Shown here one piece after another: positions 11,694 through 23,256 of a DNA stretch of 64,000 nt; the stretch's first letter is position 1; each line of letters opens with the position of its first letter. The notes beneath the pieces are model-generated. The model saw only the letters and a program-made list of their open reading frames with translations, was not told the DNA's origin and did not search any database. A program made the position numbers and the translations under genes. The stretch covers positions 62,001-126,000 of the forward strand of contig JALLLS010000005.1 of the NCBI GenBank assembly GCA_025094145.1, written 5' to 3'. The stretch comes from Spinellus fusiger (taxonomy: Eukaryota; Mucoromycota; Mucoromycetes; Mucorales; Phycomycetaceae).

Positions 11694-13399
11694 AACACTA
11701 TAGAACTAAGAACGAGAAACAAGTCACACTCAAAAGATGTCCCAAGGCCCCTTTGATTCTTCCATGAAAATAAGAGAATAAGAAAAAAATAAGATAGCCT
11801 CAAACTAGCCCATAGAAAAAGAATATATATATTATTATATACCAAATACATTCAAATATCGGATGATACAGATTATTGAATTAAATATTTGATAATAAAG
11901 AGTTTGTTAATAAAACATAATTAGTATATCTGAATTTTCTTGATGTATCTCAAGTACTTTTGTTATATCTCTAGGTTACTTGAATGATCTGATACTATCA
12001 AGATATATGAAAAATTGACTATCTAATCTTATAAATAGTGTGTGAGTTATTTAAAGTACAAATACTTCTATATTTATTGTTGTGGGTTACCAATAACAAT
12101 TGTACCTCAGATCAATGATTGAATTATGGACGGATTTTCTTTTGGAGAAGGCTTTAGTTTTTACAGTAGTGATAAAGCATTCACAGATAGATTAGATGCC
12201 ATGGATCTTCCAACAGAGTATCTCAACAGCATAAACCCAAGCAAATAATCACTTGCCATAGATAGAGATATCCATCATCCCCGTCAATAGAAACACAGAC
12301 TACCTAAAAGGGACCACACAATAGAAGAAGGGTTAGTAGCAAGGCGTGTATCTAAGAAATGATACTTTATCAAGGGAGTGCTTTTTATTAACATTAGTAG
12401 ATAGTATCAATTAGAAAAGTATAAAACAAGTTCAAAAGAGTAAATAAAGATCAGACTTTGTTTACTCTTTGAACTGTCCGGACTTCCTTTGGTTGAAGCC
12501 AAAGACAATGACCCAGGCGGACTCTCTCATCACCACGAGACCAAAAATAGGGTCCCGCACAATGCTGCCTTGGAATATGGATCCCAACACAGTTCTAATA
12601 CACAGTTCTGATAAACATTGGCTTGATGTACACACCCAAAGGACTAGCGGTCACGGCCCGTTACAAAGGGCAAATTTTCCCCTAAGCAAAGCGTAGGCTG
12701 CAAAATTCCCGTCGTGGGCCGATGTATGGCTGCTAGTAGAAATAGAAATAAAGTTACTGAAAAATCACCTTTTAAGAAGGGCCAATCCGGCCAATTGATT
12801 GGTTGATCGATAATGCGCAGTCGCCCTCATTGAATTTATTATTTAATATTTGTTTGGAAGCTTAGTGATAAAAGGGAAAAAGAGAGACTTATTTCTATTG
12901 TATGAAGCTATGTTCTTTCCCAATAGTGTTAGGACAACACAGTATATCAGATGGATATTCAGAATATTACATTTGTGGAGAATAGGACAAGACAAAATAT
13001 GGAAGATGGTAGGGTATTTATTGCCAGTTTATGGCTGGATTAGAGTTGGCTATGATTGTGAGGGAAAAACCTATAGTTTTAAGTAGTATTAGGAACATTA
13101 AAGAGTGTAGACCACTATTGCATTTGGAGAGTTATGGAAGCCCCTAAAAAGTGAATGGTATGGATTCAAGACACCTGGAAAGATGTTATTAGAAAGGATC
13201 CATTTGCCTCATACGATCAGTTGAAATTGTAAATGTTTATGTTTGAGGTGGATGTATGTAGAAACAATATTATCAGCTACTGCAATCAGTTAGAGTATTT
13301 ATCTTTTTATGTAGACCACAAGCCAGCCTTCACTGAAAAACACACAAAGAGAAACAGTTTTGTTGGGCTGAGGAACATGTCAACTGAACAAACAAGCAG
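11694..13399. other. A+T-rich gene-poor stretch with decayed DNA
   Basis: No convincing gene. A 40-codon ORF at 12126-12248 (MDGFSFGEGFSFYSSDKAF...) stands alone with no recognisable domain. A patch at about 12465-12740 is clearly richer in G+C than its surroundings but codes nothing I recognise. The ORFs at 12850-13086 and 13233-13442 look like eroded pieces of the Tc1 relic that follows. Confidence 0.5.
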
Positions 13400-13985
13400 T
13401 AGAGAGGTATCATTTAGTCTTATGAGTCAACATACATTATGAAAAAGAGCAATAGAGATGCCTGTGTCATTAAAATAGTTAGAGAACGTTATAGTTATAA
13501 TCTCATTGTTCCAACAATGTAGTTTGGTGGTGATAGTGTGATGTTTTAGAGCTGCTATTAAGCTAATGGATTTGGCTTATTAATCGTTGTTGATAGCAGT
13601 GTAAACAAAGACGAATACATCATTGTTTTAGTTAGTAAGTTCCATCCTTGGTTTATGGAATTGTATCAGAAAGAAAACAGCGAGTTTCTGTTACAATAAA
13701 AGAGTGCTAGCTGTCATACTGGGGCCTATGCTAGATGGTGAAAAGATACACATCAAATTAGGGTTCTTTGATTACTAGCCTACACAAATCCCTGATTTGA
13801 ACTCAATTGAACATGTCTGATACGTCTTGGAAATATGAATTGGAGAAAGAAGGGTATCTATTATCAATGTAGAAAGTTGGTATTGAACTTGCACAACGAT
13901 AGGTTCAGAGTATGACAGACAGATGCCAGGCTATCATTGATGCCAAAGAAGGCCATACAAAATATTAACTGTATTATTATTCTAT
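13400..13985 (+). mobile_element. Degenerate Tc1/mariner transposase remnant
   Basis: Reading across frames shows the ordered Tc1 landmarks: an FGGDSVM segment near 13510, HPWFMELYQKENSEF near 13650, an ASCHTG block near 13707, PDLNSIEHV near 13793, and a close of the form RQMPGYH near 13920, like the RCQAVI segment of other Tc1 copies here. Several stops and frameshifts break it. I could not find terminal repeats. Confidence 0.65.
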
Positions 13986-14199
13986 TTTCTATAATTAAAT
14001 ATATTAAGCTTTGTTGAGCTTAAGTTTGAAGCTTCTAAATCATATGTAAAGTGTTTTATTTGACGTTGAACATGTCTTATCTGTTTCATCCTGATATTTA
14101 TACTCAAAGGTATTCAATTCAATTGAGTGTGGCTGTATTCACACACTCTTGAACAAGTATGTTAATCCAAATTATATACCCAATAGTATTATTTGAGTG

Positions 14200-14665
14200 A
14201 ATCATTGTCAAAATAGATATACAAGCTGTTGTAAGTATGGCTATTTGCGCAAAAGTCATCTTAACTGTCTAAATAATGATAGATACCAAACAGAAAGTAG
14301 AGACATTGTGATAAGGCTAAGGGATGCCAGCTTAATTCAAAGAATGAGTGAGATAAATCACTTATACAATCCTATGAGCTAAGTACTTCTTTTTCCTACA
14401 GGACAGTTAGGTTGGACTATAAATACATACTTATTCAATGACCAAAATGTCATGATAAGCACAATAAAACACTACTGCTTCAGACTAATGTATAAAAAAA
14501 ATCTCTTGCATTTATTTGGAAAGCCCTCTTTATCATTATAGAGTCTATGCTAACATTGAGCAAGGTTGGCTGAATTTTATACGGCACAACCAAGACACAT
14601 TGAGAAGAGATATATTGAGTGGTGTACAAGATGCTGTTACCTCAGACCCCATTTATTAAAGAAAC
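14200..14665 (+). mobile_element. Internally deleted Helitron fragment
   Basis: The translated segment starts with a zinc-knuckle piece (CCKYGYLRKSHLNCLNNDR) matching the N-terminal zinc-knuckle ORF of the Helitron at 56-60 kb. It passes directly into the Rep-region piece RDIVIRLRDASLIQRMSEIN and then to QLGWTINTYLFNDQNV. In the larger copy these two parts are about 950 bp apart. The fragment ends near TLRRDILSGVQDAV at 14640. Stops interrupt the frame. Confidence 0.7.
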
Positions 14666-15233
14666 GAGAGGTTAACATTTAACAGTTTATAAATAAATAA
14701 ATAAATAAATAAAACAGCCACAGAATCAATAGTATTGAATAAAGCATCTATGATAAGCTGTGGTGTATTTGAATGCAGTTCATATATCTTTTAGAGATAG
14801 TATAAGAGCACAACAGCCTGCATTAGTATATGTACTTTTTGGTGGTCATTTCCTTGAAGTTCTTCTATCTGTAATAATCATTAGAATAAAAGAATGACAA
14901 ACAAGTTGAATAAAAAAGAGCAGAGTGAATCGTATTTTAACTAAACAGATATCTTTGGACCTAAGAAGCTATTGAAGACACTATCATATCAATAGATGAT
15001 AAATAGTAGTTGATACCATTCAATGTTGCTAATAAAATAACTATTTTTTTTCTCTTTTTTTTCACTGCATTTCTATCTATTCTTTCTGAACTAAAGATGT
15101 TATACAGCCAACAAGATACGAATAAAGTAAAGAAAATACAATATGCTTATAGAATCAATGTAGGGTTCTTACATGTATTTGCTTTTTATAGGAGACTATA
15201 ACAAGTTCTTCGTGTGCAAATCCTACTAGAGTA

Positions 15234-15985
15234 ATGACAGTTAAGACCTCTTTACATGACACTGGTTGGAGATCGGATTATCTACCTGTTTTGAAAAATC
15301 TGGTCTATAGCATCAATGCCATTGTTTCTCACACATATGCGTTCTCCAAGTATATATTGATCCATCTACTCGAAAGTGAAGATGGATCTGCTTTGAATGA
15401 TTGCATAACTAAGGATTTCTTCTGTGAGGTGTTTTTGTCGCTCATTGATAAGCAAATCAGAGAGGGTAGTGCTTCCGGTAAAACATGCCTCACTGACCCA
15501 TGCCATGAAAGCCAAAAACTATTCTGAAGAGGCCATTGCAAATATTATTAGATTAAATGTGTTGGATGTGTGTACGCAAATCAAACTAGACATTTCGACA
15601 AAAACTGTTCCCAAGGCACCCGTAGATTTCTTGAACAAAAAGGCCATTAGCCAAATACAAGAACTGCTAGCCTGCTATCCTCCCAGTTATAGATTTGCTA
15701 AAAACTCCATCTATTATGATGTTAAAGCCAATCCAACCAAGCACATGTACGCATTTACTAAGCCGGCCCGACTATGCGAATAGAATGGAAACAGATCTTT
15801 TAGTTGCTTCCCACTTCGTAAAAACTTCATTCCCTCTCACATTAAGATAGATACTAAGATACTCAACCACCCTATCTTGAACAAAAACAAGAGCTACATG
15901 GGCGAAAAGTTTGATCTTTGAGGTCAAGTCGTCAATCTAAAATCAAAGGTGTTCAAACTAAAATTGTATGAAAGACAAGACATTG
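15234..15985 (+). pseudogene. Decayed mobile-element ORF, possibly Fanzor/TnpB-related
   Basis: One frame from the ATG at 15234 gives VKTSLHDTGW...AIVSHTYAFSKYILIHLLE...DFFCEVFLSLIDKQ. After a frameshift near 15480-15520 it continues EEAIANIIRLNVLDVCTQIKLD...YPPSYRFAKNSIYYDVKANP up to a stop at 15781. It then runs through more stops as CFPLRKNFIPSHIKIDTK and QVVNLKSKVFKL. The layout resembles the N-terminal half of ORFs that are abundant in Mucorales and, as I recall, are annotated as OrfB/Fanzor-like. This is memory of a family, not a search. No RuvC-like catalytic half can be seen downstream, so the copy is truncated and dead. Confidence 0.4.
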
Positions 15986-16461
15986 AAGCTTTGGAACTGT
16001 GATCTAGCTGCTACATTGAACTTTAGACATAGTCTAATGTCTCCAAGGGAAAATGGTACACCATTATAGTGCTTTTGAAAATATAACAAAAGAAAACATG
16101 ACATAAATGATACAGCTAGAACCAAGAAAAGGCCCAGGCCTTCTGGTTCATCTCCATCCTTCTCCCTCATTATCACTGGAGCCTCGGCTAACTAACTGAC
16201 GGATGCCCATGATACAAGCAAACTATCTAAAATAATAATTTAGTGTATCTAATTGAATTTTGTCATTACTAGATATTATAATGTCTAGTAAAAGGGTACT
16301 TTATTATTTTTAATATTATTTTGTTGACTATTAGACGTGGGTTGTGTTGAACTTACTCCACAGCAGAAGGATTCTTAGTGCGTACTCACAACTTCACGTG
16401 ACATACAAGAGTGGGCTGTCTACAGCGCACACCTCCTTGTTCTTCTTCCCTGTGCCTCTTC
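15986..16461. other. Intergenic, end of relic zone and SNF5-family promoter
   Basis: No gene seen. The left part may still be eroded element sequence; the right part (16330-16461) should include the promoter and 5' UTR of the next gene. An upstream in-frame ATG at 16411 would add 17 residues. Confidence 0.45.
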
Positions 16462-18092
16462 ATGGCCAATAATAATTTTGCATTTGTCAATACAACGTCG
16501 GGTGGTTTTGGGATTCCTCTCCAGACACGCCCTCATCCTTCCCCCTTGCACAACGGAGGTTATCCTCCTCACACGTCACAACACCCACGCTACCCACCGT
16601 CTTTTGCTTCTTCACCACAGCCACCACCACCACCACCACAACAACAACAACAACAACAACAACAACAGTTACAGTTACAGTCTATGCACGGACGTATGGC
16701 CTACACACCCTCCTACGCTCCTCCTAACAGAAGACCATCAGAATCCACACAGGGACTGTTTTCTACTTACTCGTCCCGTTTAAAGCAGTCAGATGATAAT
16801 GCTCTGTTGTTACCTGCCACCTACTTGACCAACAAAAAGCCACGGTTCATTCATGACTCTGACGATGAGTTTGAAGAAATGGACGATAGCGACGAGAAGA
16901 ACACGTCTTCTGGTATGGTCACACGTTCAGCAACTGTAGGCCATGCCCCTCTACCAGGCACAGCAGGACATGCGAGTACAGCAGGCACAGCAGCAGTAGG
17001 ACATACGGGTCCTACCAGCATCACAGGCACCACAGGTCCAACCAGTACAATAGAATACAAAAAGGTCATTCACAAAAAGAACCACATTTACCCCAGTGAA
17101 CATGAGATGGAAAGGGCGTCGAGTATGGAGGAAGTCCTTGTTCCTATTCGACTGGACATTGATCTTGATGATATCAAACTAAGAGACACGTTTCTATGGA
17201 ATATGAATGGTAAACTCCCCTCTTGATCTTACTCTCTTCTTGGACAATGAGGGGCACATAACACTGGAAACCGATAAGACATTAAATCTCTTTTCTTCTA
17301 TAGAACAATTCCTTACTCCTGAGAAGTTTGCAGAGATACTGTGTGAAGACCTTGAGCTGGCCACTTCTAAATTTGTTCTTCCTATTGCAGAGTCCATTCG
17401 ATCCCAGGTATTGGACTTTGAGGCCATCCATGAGATTGAGCTTCCATCAGAAAACATCCGTGTTGTGATCAATGTAAGGTGTAGAATGAGATGCCAATAG
17501 AACACCTACACAATCAAAAGTGCATTCTAATCAAGTGCGTGTTAGCTGGATCTTCAAATTGGAAAAGTGAATCTACGAGATCGGTTTGAATGGGATTTGG
17601 ATAACATGGCCTCCAATGCTCCCGAGGTGTTTAGCCGTCAATTAGCCTCTGAACTGGGTGTAGGGGGAGAGTATATCTCTATTATTGCTCATGCCATTCG
17701 TGAGCAGTTGTACAGGCATAAGAAACAGTTGGTGGATGAGGTAGGCAGAGTAACACCTCAAGTCAAGGAGATTAACTTATAGTATTTCTTTTGAAATAGT
17801 ATGGCTTTGATGGGGAGATTGCAGAGCCTTTGTCTTCTGCCTTTCGCACAATAGAAGAAGCAGGCCAATGGACACCTCAGATGGAAATGCTCTCCAATGA
17901 TGAACTAGAGAAACTGTTGATTGCTCAGGAACGTAACATTAGGTAAGAGAAGTGTGCTGATTGAGTCCCCACTCACTCACACACACACACAAAAGACGTC
18001 TACGTAGAGAAACTCGGTTCAAACGATCAAGACGACGCCTTTCAGCAACACCTTTACGTAAACTAGGAAATGCTACAGAGACCTCCCTGTAA
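16462..18092 (+). CDS. SNF5/SMARCB1-family chromatin remodelling subunit (SFH1/SNF5-like)
   Basis: Core subunit of SWI/SNF or RSC-type remodellers. Five exons: 16462-17208, about 17305-17474, about 17549-17740, about 17802-17942 and about 17996-18092, all with GT/AG introns that join in frame, giving roughly 440-450 residues. The N-terminal half is low complexity, with poly-Pro then poly-Gln near 16620-16670. An acidic block (DSDDEFEEMDDSDEKN) follows. The two SNF5 repeats are VLVPIRLDIDLDDIKLRDTF... and LDLQIGKVNLRDRFEWDLDN.... The end is a basic tail (RLRRETRFKRSRRR). I chose the ATG at 16462 (MANNNFAF); 16411 is possible. SFH1 versus SNF5 paralogue cannot be decided here. Confidence 0.9.
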
Positions 18093-18303
18093 AAAAGCTT
18101 CTGTTTCTGTTTCTGTTCTTTTTTCTTTTTTGCTTTGTATATATATACACTACAGCCTTTTATTATAACCATCAAGTCAATACAGCGTATTCAAAGCCAA
18201 AGCGTCCAAACATAAATTAGCGCGAGAAGAAAGTATGTGTGTGTATGTGTGTGTTTTTTTTCTTTTTTTTCTTTTTTTCTTTCTTTCTCTTTCTATTAGA
18301 CGT

Positions 18304-18570
18304 TTAGTGGTGTTCGTCGCTGTGTCCGTGGCCGTCCCAGGGATGTCTCCAGTCCTACAAGACATAACAAACATACAACAGGTGAGAAGGGTGTGTTTAT
18401 AGATATAAATATAAGAGTTCTCTGTTTACCAAAAGAACAGCGCCGTCTTGCTTGGCACGGTACATTATCCAGAACCACATGGAAGCACAGAGCAGTTTAC
18501 CAGTGACACGATGCCACGCACCAGGAGGATGAGGGTGAAAGCCAAATGAAGAGTGATGACCACCAGCCAT
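18304..18570 (-). CDS. Mitochondrial complex I subunit, NDUFB2 (AGGG) type
   Basis: Small accessory subunit of NADH:ubiquinone oxidoreductase in the inner membrane. Minus-strand exon 1 (18430-18570) codes MAGGHHSSFGFHPHPPGAWH then a single membrane helix around CASMWFWIMYRAKQDGAVLL. A 75-bp intron (18355-18429, GTAAAC to TGTAG) leads to exon 2 (18304-18354) ending DWRHPWDGHGHSDEHH and TAA. The MWFWI...F/YR helix followed by HPWDGHGH and a His-rich end is the signature I rely on. The frame across the splice is correct, whereas the unspliced frame is not protein-like. The gene is tail to tail with the SNF5-family gene (212 bp apart). Confidence 0.78.
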
Positions 18571-19342
18571 AATGTAACAGTGCCAAAAAGTCAAGAAGAA
18601 ATGAAAAATAGGACACAGGTGAAGAGAGTGGGGTTTGTTATGGCGACGTCACATCCTAAAGGGCTATTCGCACATGGTAACAAAGAAGCAGCTGCCCTAG
18701 AGCTGGATCTCTCTCTCTTCTCATAAATCACCATCAAAAGAGGGATTCCTACCATCAAAAGAGGGATTCCCACCATCAAAAGATGTTCTCTACCTACCAC
18801 CACCAGCTGTGTATGGCTTCTACCAGACCTCTTTGAGAGAGTCTATGTCTTGTCCATTGGGCCCCCTCACTGTCGGTGTTTCAATCTGTCCGGTAGTGTG
18901 GGCGTGGATAAGTGCTTTCCAAAGACGCCCTTTGAGTGTCCTCCTCTTCCAGCGTCACAAAAGGTAATACACTGTGGAGATAGATATGTCCATAGAGAAG
19001 ACAAAGGAAGAAAGGAAGAAGGCAATGAAGGAAGGAAGGATGGATGAATGGATGGATGAATGAATGGCCACTTAACATCAAAGATACAACACACCAAACC
19101 ATCCATCCATCCAAACCAGCGATAGAACCAACGTATACTAGACCCTAGAGAGAAAGGCTTGTAGTGGTTAGTGGTTAAGAAATAGAGTGTGTTCTTTTGG
19201 AGCTGACGATCTGTTGGAATAAGTCCATGCAATTCCTACGTCCTATCAACTCTTTCTTCTCTCTCTTCTCTTTGTCTTGCCGTGTCTGTTATTGTTACTG
19301 AGAACAAAGACTAATGTCTGTCTATTATCTCAAAAGGTCATT
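18571..19342. promoter_or_regulatory. Divergent intergenic region of NDUFB2-type gene and eL32
   Basis: Holds three tandem copies of a 20-bp unit (ACCATCAAAAGAGGGATTCC-like, about 18730-18785) close to the NDUFB2 side. Nearer eL32 there are (GAATGGATG)n and (CCATC)n tracts that are partly inverted to each other (about 19030-19120). A pyrimidine-rich tract (about 19247-19282) sits upstream of eL32, as is common for ribosomal protein genes. No other gene seen. Confidence 0.5.
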
Positions 19343-19738
19343 ATGGTCACTCCTGCCGTTAAACACACCATTGTAAAGAAGCGTACTGCTCACTTCAAGC
19401 GCCACCAGTCCAACCGCTTCATGCGTGTTGGTGAGTCATGGAGAAAGCCCAAGGGTATCGATAACGGTATGCGCAGACGATTCAAGGGAACTGCTCCCAT
19501 GCCCAAGATCGGTTACGGTTCCGCCAAGAAGACCCGCAACTTGCTCCCCAACGGTTTCCGCAAGTTCACTGTCTCCAACGTCCGTGAACTCAGCTTGTTG
19601 TTGATGCACAACCGCACCTACGCTGCTGAGATTGCCCACAACGTCTCCTCCAAGAAGCGCGTTGCCATCATTGAACGTGCTGCTCAGTTGAACGTCAAGG
19701 TGATCAACGCTGGTGCTCGTCTTAGATCCCAGGAGTAA
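19343..19738 (+). CDS. RPL32: 60S ribosomal protein eL32
   Basis: Complete, intronless 131-residue protein. It opens [20 protein letters not shown], includes [19 protein letters not shown] and the eL32 core [19 protein letters not shown], and closes [11 protein letters not shown] at TAA. Codon use is visibly different from neighbours (C-ending codons such as CGC, AAC, CTC and GGT dominate), as expected for a very highly expressed gene. The ATG at 19343 is the only sensible start. Confidence 0.97.
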   Translation: MVTPAVKHTIVKKRTAHFKRHQSNRFMRVGESWRKPKGIDNGMRRRFKGTAPMPKIGYGSAKKTRNLLPNGFRKFTVSNVRELSLLLMHNRTYAAEIAHNVSSKKRVAIIERAAQLNVKVINAGARLRSQE

Positions 19739-20462
19739 TCTATTGCTATATGTTTATATATTTTTATATATACAGCCATTGTAGACTTCTTTTTTTTCTG
19801 AGTGGTATCGTCAATGCATATATATATCTATATACATACATACATACATATATGGAGTGATTTGATCTAGTATTTGTGTAAAAGTGTATTGTTTGTGGGT
19901 GCTGATAATGCAAAATATTAAAAAAAAAAGAAAAAAAAGGGGGGGGAGAACTTTACTGTTTATTCATCCTGACTATTTCTGAGAATAGACCCAACATGTG
20001 GTGTAGAGTAGAACTGCGCATACTTGTGGAAAATGCATAAATATCTCAACGAGTATATAGGTTAGGGTGAAAATAGATGTGTCCATATTAATAAGAGCAA
20101 TAGCCCACCTACATAAAGGGACCCAATTCATTATAGACTTTACATTTCTCATATTAAACAACAAAGAGTGTGAGTTTTCTCTTGTTAAATAATAGTGTCC
20201 ATACTAGGATGGTGGTAGAATCATCATAACAAAGCCTATTTCTCTACAAGATATACATTCTATAATATTAGACATGCTAAAGGTATTCTTCTATCCTTTG
20301 AGTATGTAAAAGTGACTATTTATCCTACATATTTCCATTGTTGTAAATAAGAGATGAATTATAAACTAAAGGCTATTGTTTGAGAATTAAATCCATCACA
20401 CCTAGACACACCTATTCTCATCGACGCCTCTACACACACTATACAGATAGGAAAGTATCTAT

Positions 20463-20503
<41 letters not shown>

Positions 20504-22404
20504 AAAGCCAAGTAGAATCATAAAGAGAATGAACAGGTGAATACATTCTATTTTTACTTGAGATATCTGGCTTAGTTTCTCTATTCATTTGGTATCATTG
20601 GATAGCAGGTGGGCATGGAGATGACCTGAGTGTTGAACTAAACCATACCTTCATAACAATACTACGTGCATCTCGAAACAATCAGCCTGCAACACATAAG
20701 GGGGTAAAGCATGATTTGGACAGAAATAGCGACAAAAGAAAAAGAAAAAGAAAGAGCACTTGTCTTATTTGCCTCTGACTTATTCTGTCGACATACCTCT
20801 GGAGTGCCCATCTTTTATCCAAACAGAGTATGCATCATTACAACAGCACTTTTTGCATTCTATCTGCTGGCCATGAAATCGACCTTTTCTCTACATATGA
20901 TGCATGTCTTACTACAGCATGCAATTCACTCATCCGATTGTCGATTCACTTTTATTCACATTCTAAATGGTTATTTTTCTGTTTATTTATTTAATATGGA
21001 TGTCTCTACTCAACATCTCTTATTCTAGTGATGTGTTTAGATTCCTCTCATTCCTCTCTCTCTCTCTCTCTTATTCTGTCACGATAGAGTAGTCATCCCA
21101 TCTTTCTTTTTCTTTTCTTCTAATGTAGAAGAGCAAGAGTGTAGAAATGGACATAAACTACTGTTACCTATCTCAACGGGGTCAAAATGGGAAGTAGTGT
21201 ACAGCGAATAGACCCAAAAAGAGAGAAAGAGAAAAAGCATAAAAATGGGATACTTCTGACCCAATACCTGTCACCCTCATGAATGGGCTTTTCCAAAATT
21301 GCATGAAGATTAATTTCGATATAGAAAAATGGTCAATACATAACCTAAAGTATTTAGAACTAAAATGCTGTTGCAATATCTCATCCTGCACAGACAATGT
21401 TACATCCTTAGGACTTTGTTTAAGTAATTTGGTAGATCCAAATGAAGCACAACATAACACACGGTCTGTAAATCCGAATATCTTAACAAATCTTGTATTT
21501 GTATGTCTCGTATTAGTAATATTGAGTTGTACTGCCCTGTCTTTGTGTTCCAAACAATCAGTGCTCTGCTGCTGGTGATTTAGTAAATAAAAGGCGGCCT
21601 ATATTCTATTCACAGCGATTTATGATTTACATATGAAAGAAATAGCACCAGAATAGTCAATATTGTATTTTACATTCTACGGTCCACAAACATCGAGTAA
21701 CAATAAGGATTTCTATAGAAAGCATAAATTAAGGTTGTGAGTACAACAATGACTATTCTTACAATCCATTCCCATGATAAATAGTGTAAAATAGACATAC
21801 CATTGATTCTCCATAGAAATTCAAAGAGAGTGTGATATGAAAGGGAGACGTAATAGATGAGAGAATATGCTTAGAGTGTTTTTTTTTATTTTATTATTAT
21901 TATTAGATGAATCCGTTTTCTTCTTTGTATGAAGAAATAGAATTACAACCCTCTTCAGGAAGCAGATGTCCAACAGTTCTTTGGAAAGCACCACCAAGAA
22001 GCACCACCAAGAAGCACTAGTCATCACAGCAATAGAGAAAGAGCAGATTCTTTGAAGTTTTCATAGTAACAAGGTTCACGCACCCATTTTGTAGGTTTTA
22101 TTTGTATCTTTGTATCTTTATATTTTTGTATTTTTGTATTTTAAATGCACTACAAGTCGTAATGCGAATTGGGTGCAAGTGTGTGGCCTCATAAAATAGG
22201 CAATCCGCTACCCGAAACGTTTGTACTGACAATGACCTATTTAATATGGCCAAATAAAGAATGAGGAGCATCGAGGAAGAGGATAGTAAACAGTAATGAC
22301 TACTCAGCGATCCGTCACCAGAATCCCATCGACTTTGCATAAATACCTGCTACTGGGTCGTGTATACCAGGGGCAACCTCCGTCTTTTTCTTCTCTTCTA
22401 AATC
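19739..22404. other. Long intergenic region, no supported gene
   Basis: After the eL32 3' end come (TA)n/(CATA)n near 19740-19850, an A-run followed by a G-run (19920-19946), and a (CTAT)n microsatellite at about 20452-20502. ORFs at 20711-21028 (+) and 21182-21553 (-, 123 codons, no domain recognised) are the longest here but show no landmark and no splice support. The right end contains the bZIP promoter. Confidence 0.5.
20452..20502. repeat. (CTAT)n microsatellite
   Basis: About twelve uninterrupted CTAT units, the longest pure tetranucleotide run between eL32 and the bZIP gene. Confidence 0.9.
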
Positions 22405-23256
22405 ATGAATCACTCTATAAGCACTGTTAGACTGCCTGACAAGCCAATGTCTCTTTCTTCTATTATGGCTGCACCCATTTACCCACTCTCACCTCCAAAT
22501 TCTGTTCAGTCTGTTCAGTCTGTTCAGTCTGTTCCATCTGCTCCATCTATCCATTCCATCCATTCTGTACACTATTCTTTGCACAAGGACCAAAGATCTC
22601 CCTTTTCTTCCTTTTCTTCTTTCCAGTCTCCTCCTACACCACCAGAAGATAGAAGAGTGGAATCCTCTTCACCTCCTTCTTCTCCCCACTCCTTCAGCTC
22701 AGGCTCCTCCGTATCACTTCCCTACATGCTCCACCGTAACTCAGTGTCGTCCATTGTTACTGATGGCACCAATACTCCCGTGCTCACACTACAAGAGCGT
22801 CGTCTGCGCAACAAAACAGCCTCTGCCAAATACCGACAAAAGAAGAATCAGCAACAGAATGAAATGCGACAGATGATAGGCTGTCTCTCTGAACAAAATG
22901 CTGTCCTTGAACGCCAGCTACAAGAATTACGGCTGGAAAATGAAAAATTAAAAGCAACAACAGATCGATTACGTGGTAAAATGGTGGCCAAGAAAATGTT
23001 AAAACAGTGGATGGGTCGTCATAAAGATCAGCCTCAGCCAATACATGCAAGACCCACGACTATTTCTTCTACCACTTCTCACAGTTTCTATCCACAGTTG
23101 TACAAAAAGCAACAACCAAAAACACAGAAATCGTACGCTACTCTTTCTGACAATGAGTCCCACACATTAGCCTATGCTAAGCACAGTGATGATGAAGATA
23201 TGCTTAGTCTTGTGGATAGTGATCAAGAAGAATTGGAGAGCTTGGGATCAGAATAA
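22405..23256 (+). CDS. bZIP transcription factor, Cys-3/Gcn4-like basic region
   Basis: Single-exon 283-residue protein. The N-terminal half is Ser/Pro-rich, with an internal tandem repeat VQSVQSVQSV and further SIHSIHSVH. The basic region is RRLRNKTASAKYRQKK (N, T, A, S, then R at the DNA-contact positions, about 22798-22845). A leucine zipper with heptad leucines/hydrophobics follows (IGCLSEQNAVLERQLQELRL...), about 22878-22970. The NxTASAxxR pattern is that of the Cys-3/Gcn4/Met28 group that controls sulphur or amino-acid metabolism genes; the regulon cannot be read from sequence. An acidic tail (DDEDMLSLVDSDQEELESL) may be an activation segment. Confidence 0.9.
   Translation: MNHSISTVRLPDKPMSLSSIMAAPIYPLSPPNSVQSVQSVQSVPSAPSIHSIHSVHYSLHKDQRSPFSSFSSFQSPPTPPEDRRVESSSPPSSPHSFSSGSSVSLPYMLHRNSVSSIVTDGTNTPVLTLQERRLRNKTASAKYRQKKNQQQNEMRQMIGCLSEQNAVLERQLQELRLENEKLKATTDRLRGKMVAKKMLKQWMGRHKDQPQPIHARPTTISSTTSHSFYPQLYKKQQPKTQKSYATLSDNESHTLAYAKHSDDEDMLSLVDSDQEELESLGSE

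Noticed and set aside
20711..21028. 105-codon plus-strand ORF between eL32 and the bZIP gene
   Set aside because: No ATG-supported conserved motif, splice signal or codon pattern; A+T-rich region in which such ORFs occur by chance.
21182..21553. 123-codon minus-strand ORF
   Set aside because: Protein-like stretches are present (SFGSTKLLKQSPKDVTLS) but the start is not an ATG-led frame, there is no domain, and no neighbouring exon continues it; left as unexplained.
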